A stretch of 64,000 nt of DNA from Paenibacillus pedocola (lineage in GTDB: Bacteria > Bacillota > Bacilli > Paenibacillales > Paenibacillaceae). Where the stretch lies: NCBI RefSeq assembly GCF_031599675.1, contig NZ_CP134223.1:4216001-4280000 (forward strand), given 5' to 3'. The notes under the pieces are model-generated. The model was not told where the DNA came from. It was given only the letters and a program-made list of their open reading frames with translations, and did not search any database. Within the stretch, counting starts at the first letter, position 1; each line of letters begins with the position of its first letter. Shown in pieces: positions 50,933 to 59,456 of the stretch. The translations under genes and the position numbers were made by a program.

Positions 50933-52267
50933 TTATTTCGTAACAGCCTGCTTGGCAATACGCTCGGGTACAATATCGTTGGCTACGATGTCATGATGGG
51001 ACTCGCGGCGCACAACCAGATCGCTCTGTCCATTCTGTACAAAGACCACAGCCGGACGACGAATCCGGTTGTAATTGCTGGCCATCGAATAATTATATGC
51101 ACCGGTGCAGGCCACTGCAAGCAGATCTCCGCTCGCAACCTTAGGAAGCTCCACGTCCCAGATCAGCATATCACCGCTCTCGCAGCATTTTCCGGCAATG
51201 GAGACTGTTTCTTCATTGGCTTCCGTAGCACGGTTAGCCAACAGCGCCTCATACTTGGATTCATAGAGTGCAGGGCGCGGATTATCTGTCATGCCGCCGT
51301 CAACAGCCACATATTTACGGACTCCCGGAATCTCCTTATTCGTTCCCACGGTGTACAGCGTAGTGCCGGCATCACCGACGATGCTGCGGCCCGGCTCTAC
51401 CCAGATCTGCGGCAGCGAGCTGCCGATTCCGCTGAAATGTGTCTTCACCGCATCCGTGATGGCCGCAACATATTCAGAGACCTGAAGCGGCGTATCGCCT
51501 TCCACATAACGGATACCAAAACCGCCGCCGAGGTTGACGACAGGGAAATCAATGTTCAGCTCTTCCTTCACTTTGCGGGTGAAGTCAGCGATCCGTTCAA
51601 CCGCAAGCTGGAAGCCCTCGGTTTCGAAAATCTGTGAGCCGATGTGCGAATGAACGCCAAGCAGCTGCAGGTTGGCTTTGTCCGCAGCCTGCTGCACCGC
51701 AGCATAAGCGGAGCCGTTGCCGATATCAAAGCCGAACTTCGAATCGGTCTGGCCGGTCGAAGCATAGGCATGGTGGGCATGGGCTTCAACGCCCGGCGTT
51801 ACGCGCAGCAGCACATTTACGGTCACTTCTTTGCTGGCAGCAATAGCTTGCAGGAGGTTCATCTCCACCAGGTTGTCGACCACGAAGCAGCCGATTCCCG
51901 CTTCAATCGCCATTTCAATCTCATCCGGTGTCTTATTGTTGCCATGGAAGTGAATGCGCTCCGCCGGGAAGCCGGCCTGCAGGGCTGTATACAGCTCTCC
52001 ATCCGATACTACATCCAGTGACAAGCCCTCTTCATCGGCCAAACGGCACATAGCCATGATTGAAAAAGCTTTGCTGGCATAGGCTACCTGAAATCCGAGT
52101 CCGGAAGCTCTGAAGGCATCCATGTATTCGCGGCAGCGGCGCCGGATTAATTGCTCGTCCATTATATATAGCGGGGTACCATATTCCGCCTTCAGTTCGG
52201 TTACATCACATCCGCCGATTTCCAAATGACCGGCATCATTAATTCGGCTCGTCCCGTGTAAAAACAT
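50933..52267 (-). CDS. lysA: Diaminopimelate decarboxylase
   Basis: The 444-residue PLP enzyme of alanine-racemase fold has the Schiff-base lysine in QVAYASKAFS. The HSHIGSQIFE and NLGGGFGIRY phosphate-binding segments and the C-terminal CCESGD...CTGAYNYSMASNYN region are also present. It decarboxylates meso-diaminopimelate to lysine. No lysine riboswitch or T-box is seen in the 198-nt spacer upstream. In B. subtilis lysA also follows spoVAF, so it may be read partly from the spoVA promoter. Confidence 0.96.
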   Translation of the reverse strand: MFLHGTSRINDAGHLEIGGCDVTELKAEYGTPLYIMDEQLIRRRCREYMDAFRASGLGFQVAYASKAFSIMAMCRLADEEGLSLDVVSDGELYTALQAGFPAERIHFHGNNKTPDEIEMAIEAGIGCFVVDNLVEMNLLQAIAASKEVTVNVLLRVTPGVEAHAHHAYASTGQTDSKFGFDIGNGSAYAAVQQAADKANLQLLGVHSHIGSQIFETEGFQLAVERIADFTRKVKEELNIDFPVVNLGGGFGIRYVEGDTPLQVSEYVAAITDAVKTHFSGIGSSLPQIWVEPGRSIVGDAGTTLYTVGTNKEIPGVRKYVAVDGGMTDNPRPALYESKYEALLANRATEANEETVSIAGKCCESGDMLIWDVELPKVASGDLLAVACTGAYNYSMASNYNRIRRPAVVFVQNGQSDLVVRRESHHDIVANDIVPERIAKQAVTK

Positions 52268-52465
52268 TGTTCAGTCCTCCAATTTCTGTGGAATATCTCG
52301 ATTCCAACCTGTCTATTATATGTTATTCAGCCCCGCAGAGTTCTAAAATTAGGCAGATTACTTAAAACTCATTCCTTACAAGGGCTATTTAGTGTATTCA
52401 GTATAGCAGACAGAGGGAACGCCATAGAATGGACTAATTTGCAGTTGATTTGTATTTTTGTGCGA

Positions 52466-55006
52466 CTATTGATCATTCTCCTGAACGGGCGGCATCCGGG
52501 TATTATCTCTTGTTTTGTTGAAAGAAGGCCTTGTTTTGGCGCTGAGCACAGGCTGCCGTACGAGAATAGCACCAAAGGCTTTTGCATTAAACGGTATAAA
52601 CGGCCACAAATACGGGGAGTTGTACGACCGGTGAAGGGTCAGCAGTACGATAAGCAGTGTAGTACCGATCATAAACCCCTGCACCTGGAACGCAGCCACC
52701 GCGAGCAGCAGCCCAAGCCTGACGATCCGGTTAGCCAGCCCCAGCTCATAGCTCGGCGTTGCGAACATCCCGATGGAGGCCACCGCCATATACAGCACCA
52801 CTTCATTGACAAAAAGTCCGGTCTGTACGGCGATATCACCCACCAGTATCGCAGCAATCAGACCCATGGCTGAGCCGAGCGGCGTCGGTGTATGCACAGC
52901 TGCCATCCGCAGGAGATCGACCCCAAGCTCTACGATCAGGAACTGGGCCAGGAGCGGGATTTTGGCCATTTTCTGTGGTCCGATAAAGTCGAGCATAGCC
53001 GGCTTCAGCTCCGGATGAATAACGAGCAGCATCCATAAAGGGAGCAGAAACATGGAGGCGAATACGCCGATGAACCGCACCCAGCGCAGATAAGTTCCCA
53101 TGAACGGAGTCTGCCGGTTCTCCTCTGCATGCTGGCAGAGATCAAAGAACGTCGTCGGCAGGACAATAACGCTTGGCGAGGTATCTACAAAGATGACCAG
53201 CCGGCCTTCCAGCAGATGCGAAGCTACAGTGTCTGGACGCTCTGAATAACGGACCAGCGGATAAGGATTCCACCCTCTGCCCACGATTGCTTCTTCCAGC
53301 TGCTTGTCCGCCAGTGGTATGCCGTCGATGTCGATGCTCTTAATCTTGTCAGTGACAGCCTTCACCTGCGTCTTGTCCACGATGTCATCAATATACGCCA
53401 CACAGACATCAGTCCGCGTCCGGCGGCCTACCTGGTGCATCTCATATTTCAGTCCGGGGTCGCGGATTCTTCTGCGTACCAGCGCCACGTTGCTGAGAAG
53501 GGTCTCCGTAAACCCGTCACGCGCACCGCGCACTACCCGCTCAATGGAGGGCTCATCGGGACTGCGTGAAGGATACGAGCGGGTATCCATAATGATAACC
53601 TGTGTCTCCCCTTCAATGAAGAACACGCTCATGCCCGACAGCACCTTGTTGACGCTCTCGCTCAGCAGATCACCTTTTTCCACCTGCACATGGGGAATGT
53701 ATTCGCTCATGAAGCTGGCAAGCACATCAGCGGATATATCGTCAGGTGTCAAATAGGTCAGCCGTTTCAGAATTTCGTCAATGATCGTATCCTTGGCGAA
53801 CCCGCTGATGCAGAGCAGTGCAGCCCTGCGGCCGCCAAAGGACATTTCCCTGAATACGATGTCAAAAGAGGAGCCGAGTCCCAGCACCTCTGTCAGGGTA
53901 GCTTTCGTATCCTCCAGCCGCACGGGAATTTTGTCATTTCCCTGCCAATAAATAATCGATTGCTCCAGGGAATCTGAGTGCTCAGTATCGCGCTTCTCCT
54001 GCAGCGGATCGGCCTTTTTGGGTGCCTGTGACTGAGCTTGCTTTTTGTCGGTCTTGGACTTCTCGGCCTGATCCTTCAGGCCCCCGGCCTCCGCTTCTGC
54101 CTGCTGCTTGCCTTGTTTATCTATCCCCGGATCCTCAGCGGATTCTTCCTCCTCCGTTTCCGGATCATCTCCGAATAGTCTGGCAAAGAACCCCCTTTTG
54201 GCAGGTTCCGGCTCCTCTGTTCCCAGCTCGCTTGACGCCTCTGCATCCTGCTTCTGCCCGCCTGGATCCATATTTTCGTCTTGTTCACTGTCGGCTAATG
54301 CCTTACTGTTTGTCTCCGGATTGCCTTCCTCGTTGCTTTCAGCACCCTCCGGCTCCTTTGCATCTGCCTCCAAACTTTCTCCGGTATCAGAACTGCCTTG
54401 GACCTCCGGCTCTTCTTCCTGCTGCGAATCCGGTCCCTCCTGATCCGGCGTCCCTGCACCATTCGAAACCTGCAAATCGTGATCGCAATAACCGGTCGCC
54501 CCGGCATCCACACCAATATCTGTCCCAAGCTCAGCGGAGGCCTCAGCATCCTGGTTGCCGGATGTTTCAGTCTCCAACGGGATGTCCTCTGTTTCTGAAT
54601 CGCTGTCTAACAGTGTGAATATATACTCCTTCTCGGACTGTCCGCTGCTCTGTCCACTTGCGGATACCTCGCCAACACCGGATAAATCCGGTTCAGCCTC
54701 CCCTCGGGGCGAAGCTGAGCGATCCCCCGGCGGCCGGTCCGCTTCCGTGTCTGAACTGCCCGAAGCTTCTGGCTCCGCTTCCTGCTTCGGCTCTTCGTCT
54801 TCTTGATCCGGTGAGCGGTCTCCGGCTGTAGAAAGGTCTCCTTCTGGAACAGTTTGCCCATGGTCAAGCAGCGCGCCCAGTTCTTCCGCTGCTTCCGCTT
54901 CACCCGGCGGGCTGTCAAGAGAGCTCTTGTCTTCGGAGTCTGCCTGTTTAGCTTTAACATGATCTTTATCATCAACGTGATCTCCACTATGAATATACCT
55001 TACCAC
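52466..55006 (-). CDS. spoVAF: SpoVAF/GerA-family spore protein with long acidic N-terminal extension
   Basis: The 846-residue protein starts at a GTG (55006) with AGGAGG exactly 7 nt upstream. Residues from about 360 to 830 are a GerA-family A-subunit domain with GRxxALL-type, VVRGARDGFTETL, RTRTDVCVAYIDDI and five or so membrane helices near the end; spoVAA and spoVAB directly upstream identify it as SpoVAF. Bacillus SpoVAF is about 490 residues, so roughly 350 residues are extra. The extension is Glu/Asp/Ser/Gly/Pro-rich, with a repeated QDAEAS(A/S)ELGT unit and one basic-aromatic patch (KRGFFARLFG). In Bacillus, SpoVAF and partner FigP form an ion channel that amplifies germination; no figP-like partner gene is seen here. 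Confidence 0.9.
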   Translation of the reverse strand: MVRYIHSGDHVDDKDHVKAKQADSEDKSSLDSPPGEAEAAEELGALLDHGQTVPEGDLSTAGDRSPDQEDEEPKQEAEPEASGSSDTEADRPPGDRSASPRGEAEPDLSGVGEVSASGQSSGQSEKEYIFTLLDSDSETEDIPLETETSGNQDAEASAELGTDIGVDAGATGYCDHDLQVSNGAGTPDQEGPDSQQEEEPEVQGSSDTGESLEADAKEPEGAESNEEGNPETNSKALADSEQDENMDPGGQKQDAEASSELGTEEPEPAKRGFFARLFGDDPETEEEESAEDPGIDKQGKQQAEAEAGGLKDQAEKSKTDKKQAQSQAPKKADPLQEKRDTEHSDSLEQSIIYWQGNDKIPVRLEDTKATLTEVLGLGSSFDIVFREMSFGGRRAALLCISGFAKDTIIDEILKRLTYLTPDDISADVLASFMSEYIPHVQVEKGDLLSESVNKVLSGMSVFFIEGETQVIIMDTRSYPSRSPDEPSIERVVRGARDGFTETLLSNVALVRRRIRDPGLKYEMHQVGRRTRTDVCVAYIDDIVDKTQVKAVTDKIKSIDIDGIPLADKQLEEAIVGRGWNPYPLVRYSERPDTVASHLLEGRLVIFVDTSPSVIVLPTTFFDLCQHAEENRQTPFMGTYLRWVRFIGVFASMFLLPLWMLLVIHPELKPAMLDFIGPQKMAKIPLLAQFLIVELGVDLLRMAAVHTPTPLGSAMGLIAAILVGDIAVQTGLFVNEVVLYMAVASIGMFATPSYELGLANRIVRLGLLLAVAAFQVQGFMIGTTLLIVLLTLHRSYNSPYLWPFIPFNAKAFGAILVRQPVLSAKTRPSFNKTRDNTRMPPVQENDQ

Positions 55007-55084
55007 TCCATAACCTCCTCAAGTTCAATGAGCTTAACCCACAACATTCCACTCCCGGCACTGGTCAGCTTCGGAAGCCCTGGT

Positions 55085-55510
55085 TTACCGCTGGTATACA
55101 AACCAGTCAAACATAGAGCCCGCGACCTTCCCGCATACCATCGCCATCAAAAGGCCAAACAGATAATGGGTCATGTACAGACGTTTAGCCAGAATGGGCA
55201 GCACGTTCAGCACTTCTGTCAAGGCGGCTGCCAGCATTCCGACAAATATTCCGTCAAGCAGCCCTACACCCAGTTCTGCTAAAGGACCGGCGTAAATTTT
55301 CCAGTTCCAGAAATCACTCATGGTTCCAAGCAGCGAGCCGCCTATCATCGCACCTTCGTACCAGTGCACCTTGTCATAGGAGGATGTCAGCTGGGCCAGA
55401 CGGGGCACCATATCCAGCACAATAAACAGGGCAATAACCCCTCCGCCTACCGCAATTCCTCCCGCAACCCCAAGCAGCAAATGCAGGCCAAGTAGGATTG
55501 GCGCTGTCAT
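55085..55510 (-). CDS. spoVAB: Stage V sporulation protein AB
   Basis: The 141-residue polytopic protein has the SpoVAB pattern: GIAVGGGVIALFIVLDMVPRLAQ, YEGAMIGGSLLG and GIFVGMLAAALTEVLNVLPI. It is part of the SpoVA membrane machinery linked to dipicolinic acid movement in spores. Its ATG overlaps the spoVAA stop (ATGA). The next gene is spoVAF, whereas in Bacillus spoVAC, AD and AE come in between. Confidence 0.92.
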   Translation of the reverse strand: MTAPILLGLHLLLGVAGGIAVGGGVIALFIVLDMVPRLAQLTSSYDKVHWYEGAMIGGSLLGTMSDFWNWKIYAGPLAELGVGLLDGIFVGMLAAALTEVLNVLPILAKRLYMTHYLFGLLMAMVCGKVAGSMFDWFVYQR

Positions 55511-56166
55511 GAGGAATCCTCCTTACGCCCGGACGGTTCAGTACCGTTATTCATCTTGCTGTATTCTTCATGCACAACATAGTGATCGATATTTTTCTGA
55601 TACAGGAACATTTCCACTTCCAGCGGGGTCGGCTCCTCATTCCATTTTTTCTTGAACAGATGATTGAAAAAAATCACCATCCCAAATCCGATCCCCAGTG
55701 AATAGGCAATCTGGAACATGTAGGGATGCTCATCCCGCCGTCCGGTCAGCATCTCGACTACCCGGATGTGCACCTCCTGCATGTTGACATCGGCATGGAA
55801 ATTCATAATGGTCAGCGCCGATCCGAAGAACAGCAGCAGCCATACAAGCACGAACAGGGCAACCGATGGCTTGCGTGCCTCGACCGGCCCTTCAATCTGC
55901 ACAATGGTCCGCCCCTCGCCAATCGGCTGAATATCGGCATCCGGCACAAGCTCCTGAATGCGGGGGATGATGGTCATCAAATCGATCAGAATCAGATTCC
56001 CGTCGCTTTGCTCCGGCTGGAGCAGCAGAATTGAATACAGCGGCTCACGCAGCTGCGGCTCCGCAATCAGATAAGCCACATCCCGCAGCGTGACCCCCCG
56101 CCCCTTAGGCACCGACAAGCGGTTCTTAAGCTGTATGTAAATTACGGGTGCTGATTGGCTATTCAT
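55507..56166 (-). CDS. spoVAA: Stage V sporulation protein AA
   Basis: The 219-residue protein has a cytoplasmic N-terminal domain (YIQLKNRLSVPKGRGVTLRDVAYL), then two membrane helices (VALFVLVWLLLFFGSALTIM; IAYSLGIGFGMVIFFNHLF). It ends with the family tail EEPTPLEVEMFLYQKNID. It is the first gene of the operon; the GGCAGGAGGTG site precedes the ATG, and a SigG-like promoter lies 30-60 nt upstream. SpoVAA is a forespore inner-membrane component of the SpoVA complex. Confidence 0.93.
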   Translation of the reverse strand: MNSQSAPVIYIQLKNRLSVPKGRGVTLRDVAYLIAEPQLREPLYSILLLQPEQSDGNLILIDLMTIIPRIQELVPDADIQPIGEGRTIVQIEGPVEARKPSVALFVLVWLLLFFGSALTIMNFHADVNMQEVHIRVVEMLTGRRDEHPYMFQIAYSLGIGFGMVIFFNHLFKKKWNEEPTPLEVEMFLYQKNIDHYVVHEEYSKMNNGTEPSGRKEDSS

Positions 56167-56194
56167 CTCCGTGCACCTCCTGCCAGAATAACGG

Positions 56195-56224
56195 TAGTAT
56201 GGGAGAAAAGCCTTATTTTTACTC
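56195..56224 (-). promoter_or_regulatory. Candidate SigG (forespore) promoter of spoVAA
   Basis: Minus-strand -35 GAGTA, 18-nt spacer and a perfect -10 CATACTA fit the SigG consensus (GHATR-N18-CATWMTA) with one mismatch. The position is 30 nt upstream of the spoVAA start, and the known spoVA operon is SigG-dependent. Confidence 0.7.
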
Positions 56225-56302
56225 CCCAGCAGCAGATTTCATCTTGGATGTATTCGTACGCTAGGTGCTGATTCACCTCCTCCGGCAAACCTGCGGCAGC
56301 GC

Positions 56303-56336
56303 AAAAAGGCAGACCGGATCATTTCCGGTCTGCCTT
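56303..56336 (-). terminator. Terminator of the GH53 gene
   Basis: AGGCAGACCGG / CCGGTCTGCCT stem, followed on the minus strand by TTTTTGC, 30 nt after the GH53 stop. Confidence 0.88.
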
Positions 56337-56366
56337 ATCTTACGAAACTAATACCTGTATATTCGT

Positions 56367-57410
56367 TTAAACATCCAGTGAAGCCAGTGCCCGTCCCTCA
56401 TAATCGAACAGGGTGAGGTTGGACCAGTTGTTCGCATGGCCGACGGACCACTCGTGCTGTGAGGGAATCCAGGCCGGTTCCCAGTAATAGCAGCCGATGC
56501 CCCTACCTTGCCTTGTACGGTGAATCACTTCGTGCAGCTCCCGCAAGTATGCAGCTTGTCCCTCTACGGTCGCCGGATAACCTTCATGCAGCTGCTCTGC
56601 TTCCTTCACAATAAGCGGAAAACCTTCCGGTCCAGCCAGTGTCCACGGATATGCGGTTTCCACCACAATAATATCTTTGTCATACCGCTGTGCCAGGTCG
56701 CCCAGATTCTGCTCCAGATCAGCCAGAGTACCGTGCCACCAAGGGTAGAAGGAGAGCCCGATGACGTCGTACTCTACGCCGCGCTCCTCGAAGCGGTCGA
56801 AAAACCTGCGGCTGGCGTCATTGTCTCCGCCCCGGTCAATATGGATCATCACCGGCAGCTCCGGCGCGATCTCCTTGGCTCCGGCAATCCCGGCCTTCAC
56901 CAGTTCGGTAAAACGGGTCCACTGCTCCTGCGTATCATATTGGCCGTCTACCCGGCCCTCTTCCCACAGGAAGCCCGGTGTGATCTCGTTTCCGATCTGC
57001 ACCATATCGGGCAGCGTCCCCTGATACTGGAGGGCCTCCAGCACTTCCAGTGTATATTCATAGACAGATAAGCGCAGCTCCCCGAAGTCGAGTCCCGTCC
57101 AGATTTGCGGTTTCCACTGATTCGCCGGGTCGGCCCACTTATCCGAATAATGAAAATCGAGCAGGAAGCCAAGCCCGGCCGCTTTAATCCGTTTAGCCAT
57201 GACGAGCGTCCGTTCCAGATTACAGAAGCCGCCGGGCGGATCATTCCAGATCCGCAGCCGGATAGAATTCACACCGCTGTCCCCGAGAATCTCCAGAAGG
57301 TCTGCGGCTTGTCCGGCCCGCCGGCCGGAGCCGTACCTGAAGACCCCGCCTCCTTGTTCAATCTCATCCAGAAACGAAACATCCATTCCGTTGATATAAG
57401 CTCCTGTCAT
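56367..57410 (-). CDS. GH53 endo-beta-1,4-galactanase, no signal peptide
   Basis: The start is the ATG at 57410 (AAGGAG 9 nt upstream, overlapping the stop of the preceding permease gene). The 347-residue enzyme has the GH53 fold with acid/base E142 in VQIGNEITPG and nucleophile E251 in IVVETAYPW, plus RLRIWNDP and DFHYSDKWADP. The family cleaves beta-1,4-galactan. There is no signal peptide, unlike secreted GanB of Bacillus, so it should act in the cytoplasm on imported galacto-oligosaccharides. It is the last gene of the uptake operon. Confidence 0.93.
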   Translation of the reverse strand: MTGAYINGMDVSFLDEIEQGGGVFRYGSGRRAGQAADLLEILGDSGVNSIRLRIWNDPPGGFCNLERTLVMAKRIKAAGLGFLLDFHYSDKWADPANQWKPQIWTGLDFGELRLSVYEYTLEVLEALQYQGTLPDMVQIGNEITPGFLWEEGRVDGQYDTQEQWTRFTELVKAGIAGAKEIAPELPVMIHIDRGGDNDASRRFFDRFEERGVEYDVIGLSFYPWWHGTLADLEQNLGDLAQRYDKDIIVVETAYPWTLAGPEGFPLIVKEAEQLHEGYPATVEGQAAYLRELHEVIHRTRQGRGIGCYYWEPAWIPSQHEWSVGHANNWSNLTLFDYEGRALASLDV

Positions 57411-57416
57411 CACCCA

Positions 57417-58295
57417 CTACTCCTTCACTGAGCCGAGTGTCATTCCTTTTACAAAATATTTCTGCAGGAACGGATAGACCAGCAGGATCGGAGCCGCTCC
57501 GATAAAGATCTGCGCTGCACGTACCGTGGTCTGCGAGATCAGCTCCATTTCCTTCGGATTAATACTCATGGAGCTCATATCCCGCTGGATAATGACGGTC
57601 TGCAGGAATGTGGCAAGCGGAAACTTATCGGAATTATTCATGTACAGCAGCCCGTCGAACCAGGAGTTCCAGTGGAACACCATACTGAACAGGGCAATCG
57701 TCGCAATGGAAGGCAGCGAGATCGGCAGATAAATGCTGAACAAGGTGCGGAAATGATTCGCCCCGTCGATCAGTGCGGCTTCCTCCAGCTCCTTCGGTAC
57801 ACCGCGGAAGAAGTTGAGCATCAGAATAATCAGGAAGGTGTTAACGGCTCCCGGCAGCACCAGGACCCAGAAGGAATTCATCAGGCCAAGCTTCTGAATA
57901 ACGATATAGAACGGGATCATCCCGCCGTTGAATACCATGGTGAATACAAACAGCCAGGAGTAAATCGTCCGGCCTTTAAAGGCCGAATTGTCTTTGGACA
58001 ACGGATAAGCCGCAAGGAACGTAATGAGCAGTGTAAGTGCTGTTCCGAGAACCGTACGTTGCACCGAAATCCAGATGGAATGAAGAAATACAGGGTTATC
58101 GATGGTCTTTTTATAGGCTTCCACCGAAAACTGCTTCGGCCACAAGCCGACCAGATTGGCATCTGCCGCTGACTTGGCGCTGAACGAAACCGCAAGTACA
58201 TGAACGAGCGGAATGATACACATGACAGCCAGAATAATTAGAAAACAGGTATTAAGTACGCTGAATACGCGGTAGCCTCTTGTTTTGTAATACAT
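57417..58295 (-). CDS. ABC sugar permease, MalG/LplC type
   Basis: The 292-residue permease has six membrane helices and the EAA loop (EEAALIDGANHFRTLFSIYLPISLP). It is of the carbohydrate-uptake type used for complex oligosaccharides (LplC/YtcP). It pairs with the permease upstream. No ATP-binding subunit is encoded in this window; such systems often use a shared MsmX-like ATPase. The start follows AAGAGGGAAA. Confidence 0.9.
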   Translation of the reverse strand: MYYKTRGYRVFSVLNTCFLIILAVMCIIPLVHVLAVSFSAKSAADANLVGLWPKQFSVEAYKKTIDNPVFLHSIWISVQRTVLGTALTLLITFLAAYPLSKDNSAFKGRTIYSWLFVFTMVFNGGMIPFYIVIQKLGLMNSFWVLVLPGAVNTFLIILMLNFFRGVPKELEEAALIDGANHFRTLFSIYLPISLPSIATIALFSMVFHWNSWFDGLLYMNNSDKFPLATFLQTVIIQRDMSSMSINPKEMELISQTTVRAAQIFIGAAPILLVYPFLQKYFVKGMTLGSVKE

Positions 58296-58319
58296 AGGTT
58301 TCCCTCTTTCCCGGTTGAT

Positions 58320-59210
58320 TTAGAAGATGCGGTAGCCCGCCCATTTTTTAGCCAGCTGGTACGAGACCAGAATCAGAACCATGCTGATCGCAGACTTGAA
58401 CAATCCAATGGCTGTCCCGAAGCCCATCTCGCCGTTTTGGATCGCTGTACGGTAGACGAAGGTGTCGATAATATCACCCTTTTGGTAGACCAGCGGGTTG
58501 TACAAGTTAAAGATTTGGTCAAAGCCGGCATTGAGCACGTTCCCGAGCGCAAGCGTACCTACTACCACAACCATCGGAATCAGGGATGGCATCGTGATGA
58601 AGCGGGTCTGCTTCCAGCGGTTCGCCCCGTCGATCTCCGCCGCTTCATACAGTGAAGGGTTGATGCCGGCAAGCGCCGCCAGGAAGACGATGGTATTATA
58701 TCCGAATTCCTTCCACACATCTGTCAAAATAACCGTAAAGCGGAACCAGTTGTTATCCCCGAGGAAGAAGATCGGCTGCACCCCGAAGTTGCCGAGAATC
58801 TGATTGACAAAGCCGTCCGTGGACAGCAGGTCCAGCAGAATCCCGCCGAGAATAACCCAGGACAGGAAATGCGGCAGATAAACCAGTGTCTGAATGGTAC
58901 GCTGTACGGCCAGCTTGCGGACCTCATTCAGCATAATCGCGAAAATAAACGGTACAAGCAGATTGAAGATCATCTTCAGCACCGCAATGATCAGTGTGTT
59001 CCAGATCACCTGCATGCTGTCCTCACGTTCAAAAAGATACCTGAAATTATCAAGGCCCACCCACTCCGAACCGGAGATATGCAGCCATGGTTTGTAATCC
59101 TGAAAGGCCATTACAATGCCGCCCATCGGGATAAAGCTGAACAGAATCAGCAGTATCATCGCAGGAATCAGCATTACATGGAATTGCCAGTTTTTTCTTA
59201 GTGTTCTCAT
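58320..59210 (-). CDS. ABC sugar permease, LplB type
   Basis: The 296-residue permease has the EAA loop (YEAAEIDGANRWKQTRFITMPSLIP) and six membrane helices. It is the LplB-type partner of the downstream permease. It has its own promoter-like sequence after the terminator that follows the binding-protein gene, so permease levels can be lower than those of the binding protein. Confidence 0.9.
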   Translation of the reverse strand: MRTLRKNWQFHVMLIPAMILLILFSFIPMGGIVMAFQDYKPWLHISGSEWVGLDNFRYLFEREDSMQVIWNTLIIAVLKMIFNLLVPFIFAIMLNEVRKLAVQRTIQTLVYLPHFLSWVILGGILLDLLSTDGFVNQILGNFGVQPIFFLGDNNWFRFTVILTDVWKEFGYNTIVFLAALAGINPSLYEAAEIDGANRWKQTRFITMPSLIPMVVVVGTLALGNVLNAGFDQIFNLYNPLVYQKGDIIDTFVYRTAIQNGEMGFGTAIGLFKSAISMVLILVSYQLAKKWAGYRIF

Positions 59211-59256
59211 CCTTTAAGCCCCCAACCTAGTCGATTTCTTCTGTCTTCATAATCAA

Positions 59257-59262
59257 ATTATA
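59257..59262 (-). promoter_or_regulatory. Extended -10 promoter of the permease genes
   Basis: Minus-strand TTGCTATAAT contains a TGn extension and a perfect TATAAT about 47 nt before the permease start; no good -35 is seen. Confidence 0.5.
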
Positions 59263-59366
59263 GCAACGGTGAAATGGGGCAAGTAGACAGCAAAACCAAT
59301 ATAAATGGTACAAAAGCAATGTCTTTGTCCTATCCGCGGCGGCCCGCGTTACATCCTCTTTCCCCG

Positions 59367-59428
59367 GAAAAAAGCAAACAGGACCGCCTCCTGCTGGCGG
59401 AAATCTCCGCCGCAGGAAACAGTCCTGT
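59367..59428 (-). terminator. Terminator/attenuator after the solute-binding protein gene
   Basis: A long hairpin (CAGGACTGTTTCCTGC...GCAGGAGGCGGTCCTG on the minus strand, with an inner GGCGGA/TCCGCC stem) is followed by TTTGCTTTTTT. Such hairpins commonly keep binding-protein mRNA in excess over permease mRNA. Confidence 0.8.
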
Positions 59429-59456
59429 ATCTGTCTTAAGCTTGTAAGTGCAGCAC

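Noticed and set aside
52268..52465. Lysine riboswitch or T-box upstream of lysA
   Set aside because: No L-box or T-box conserved sequences are found in the spacer; lysA seems to depend on other control.
54022..54618. 198-residue plus-strand Pro/Leu-rich ORF opposite spoVAF
   Set aside because: It is a mirror of the GC-rich, Glu/Ser/Pro-coded acidic extension; no start signal and no recognisable domain.
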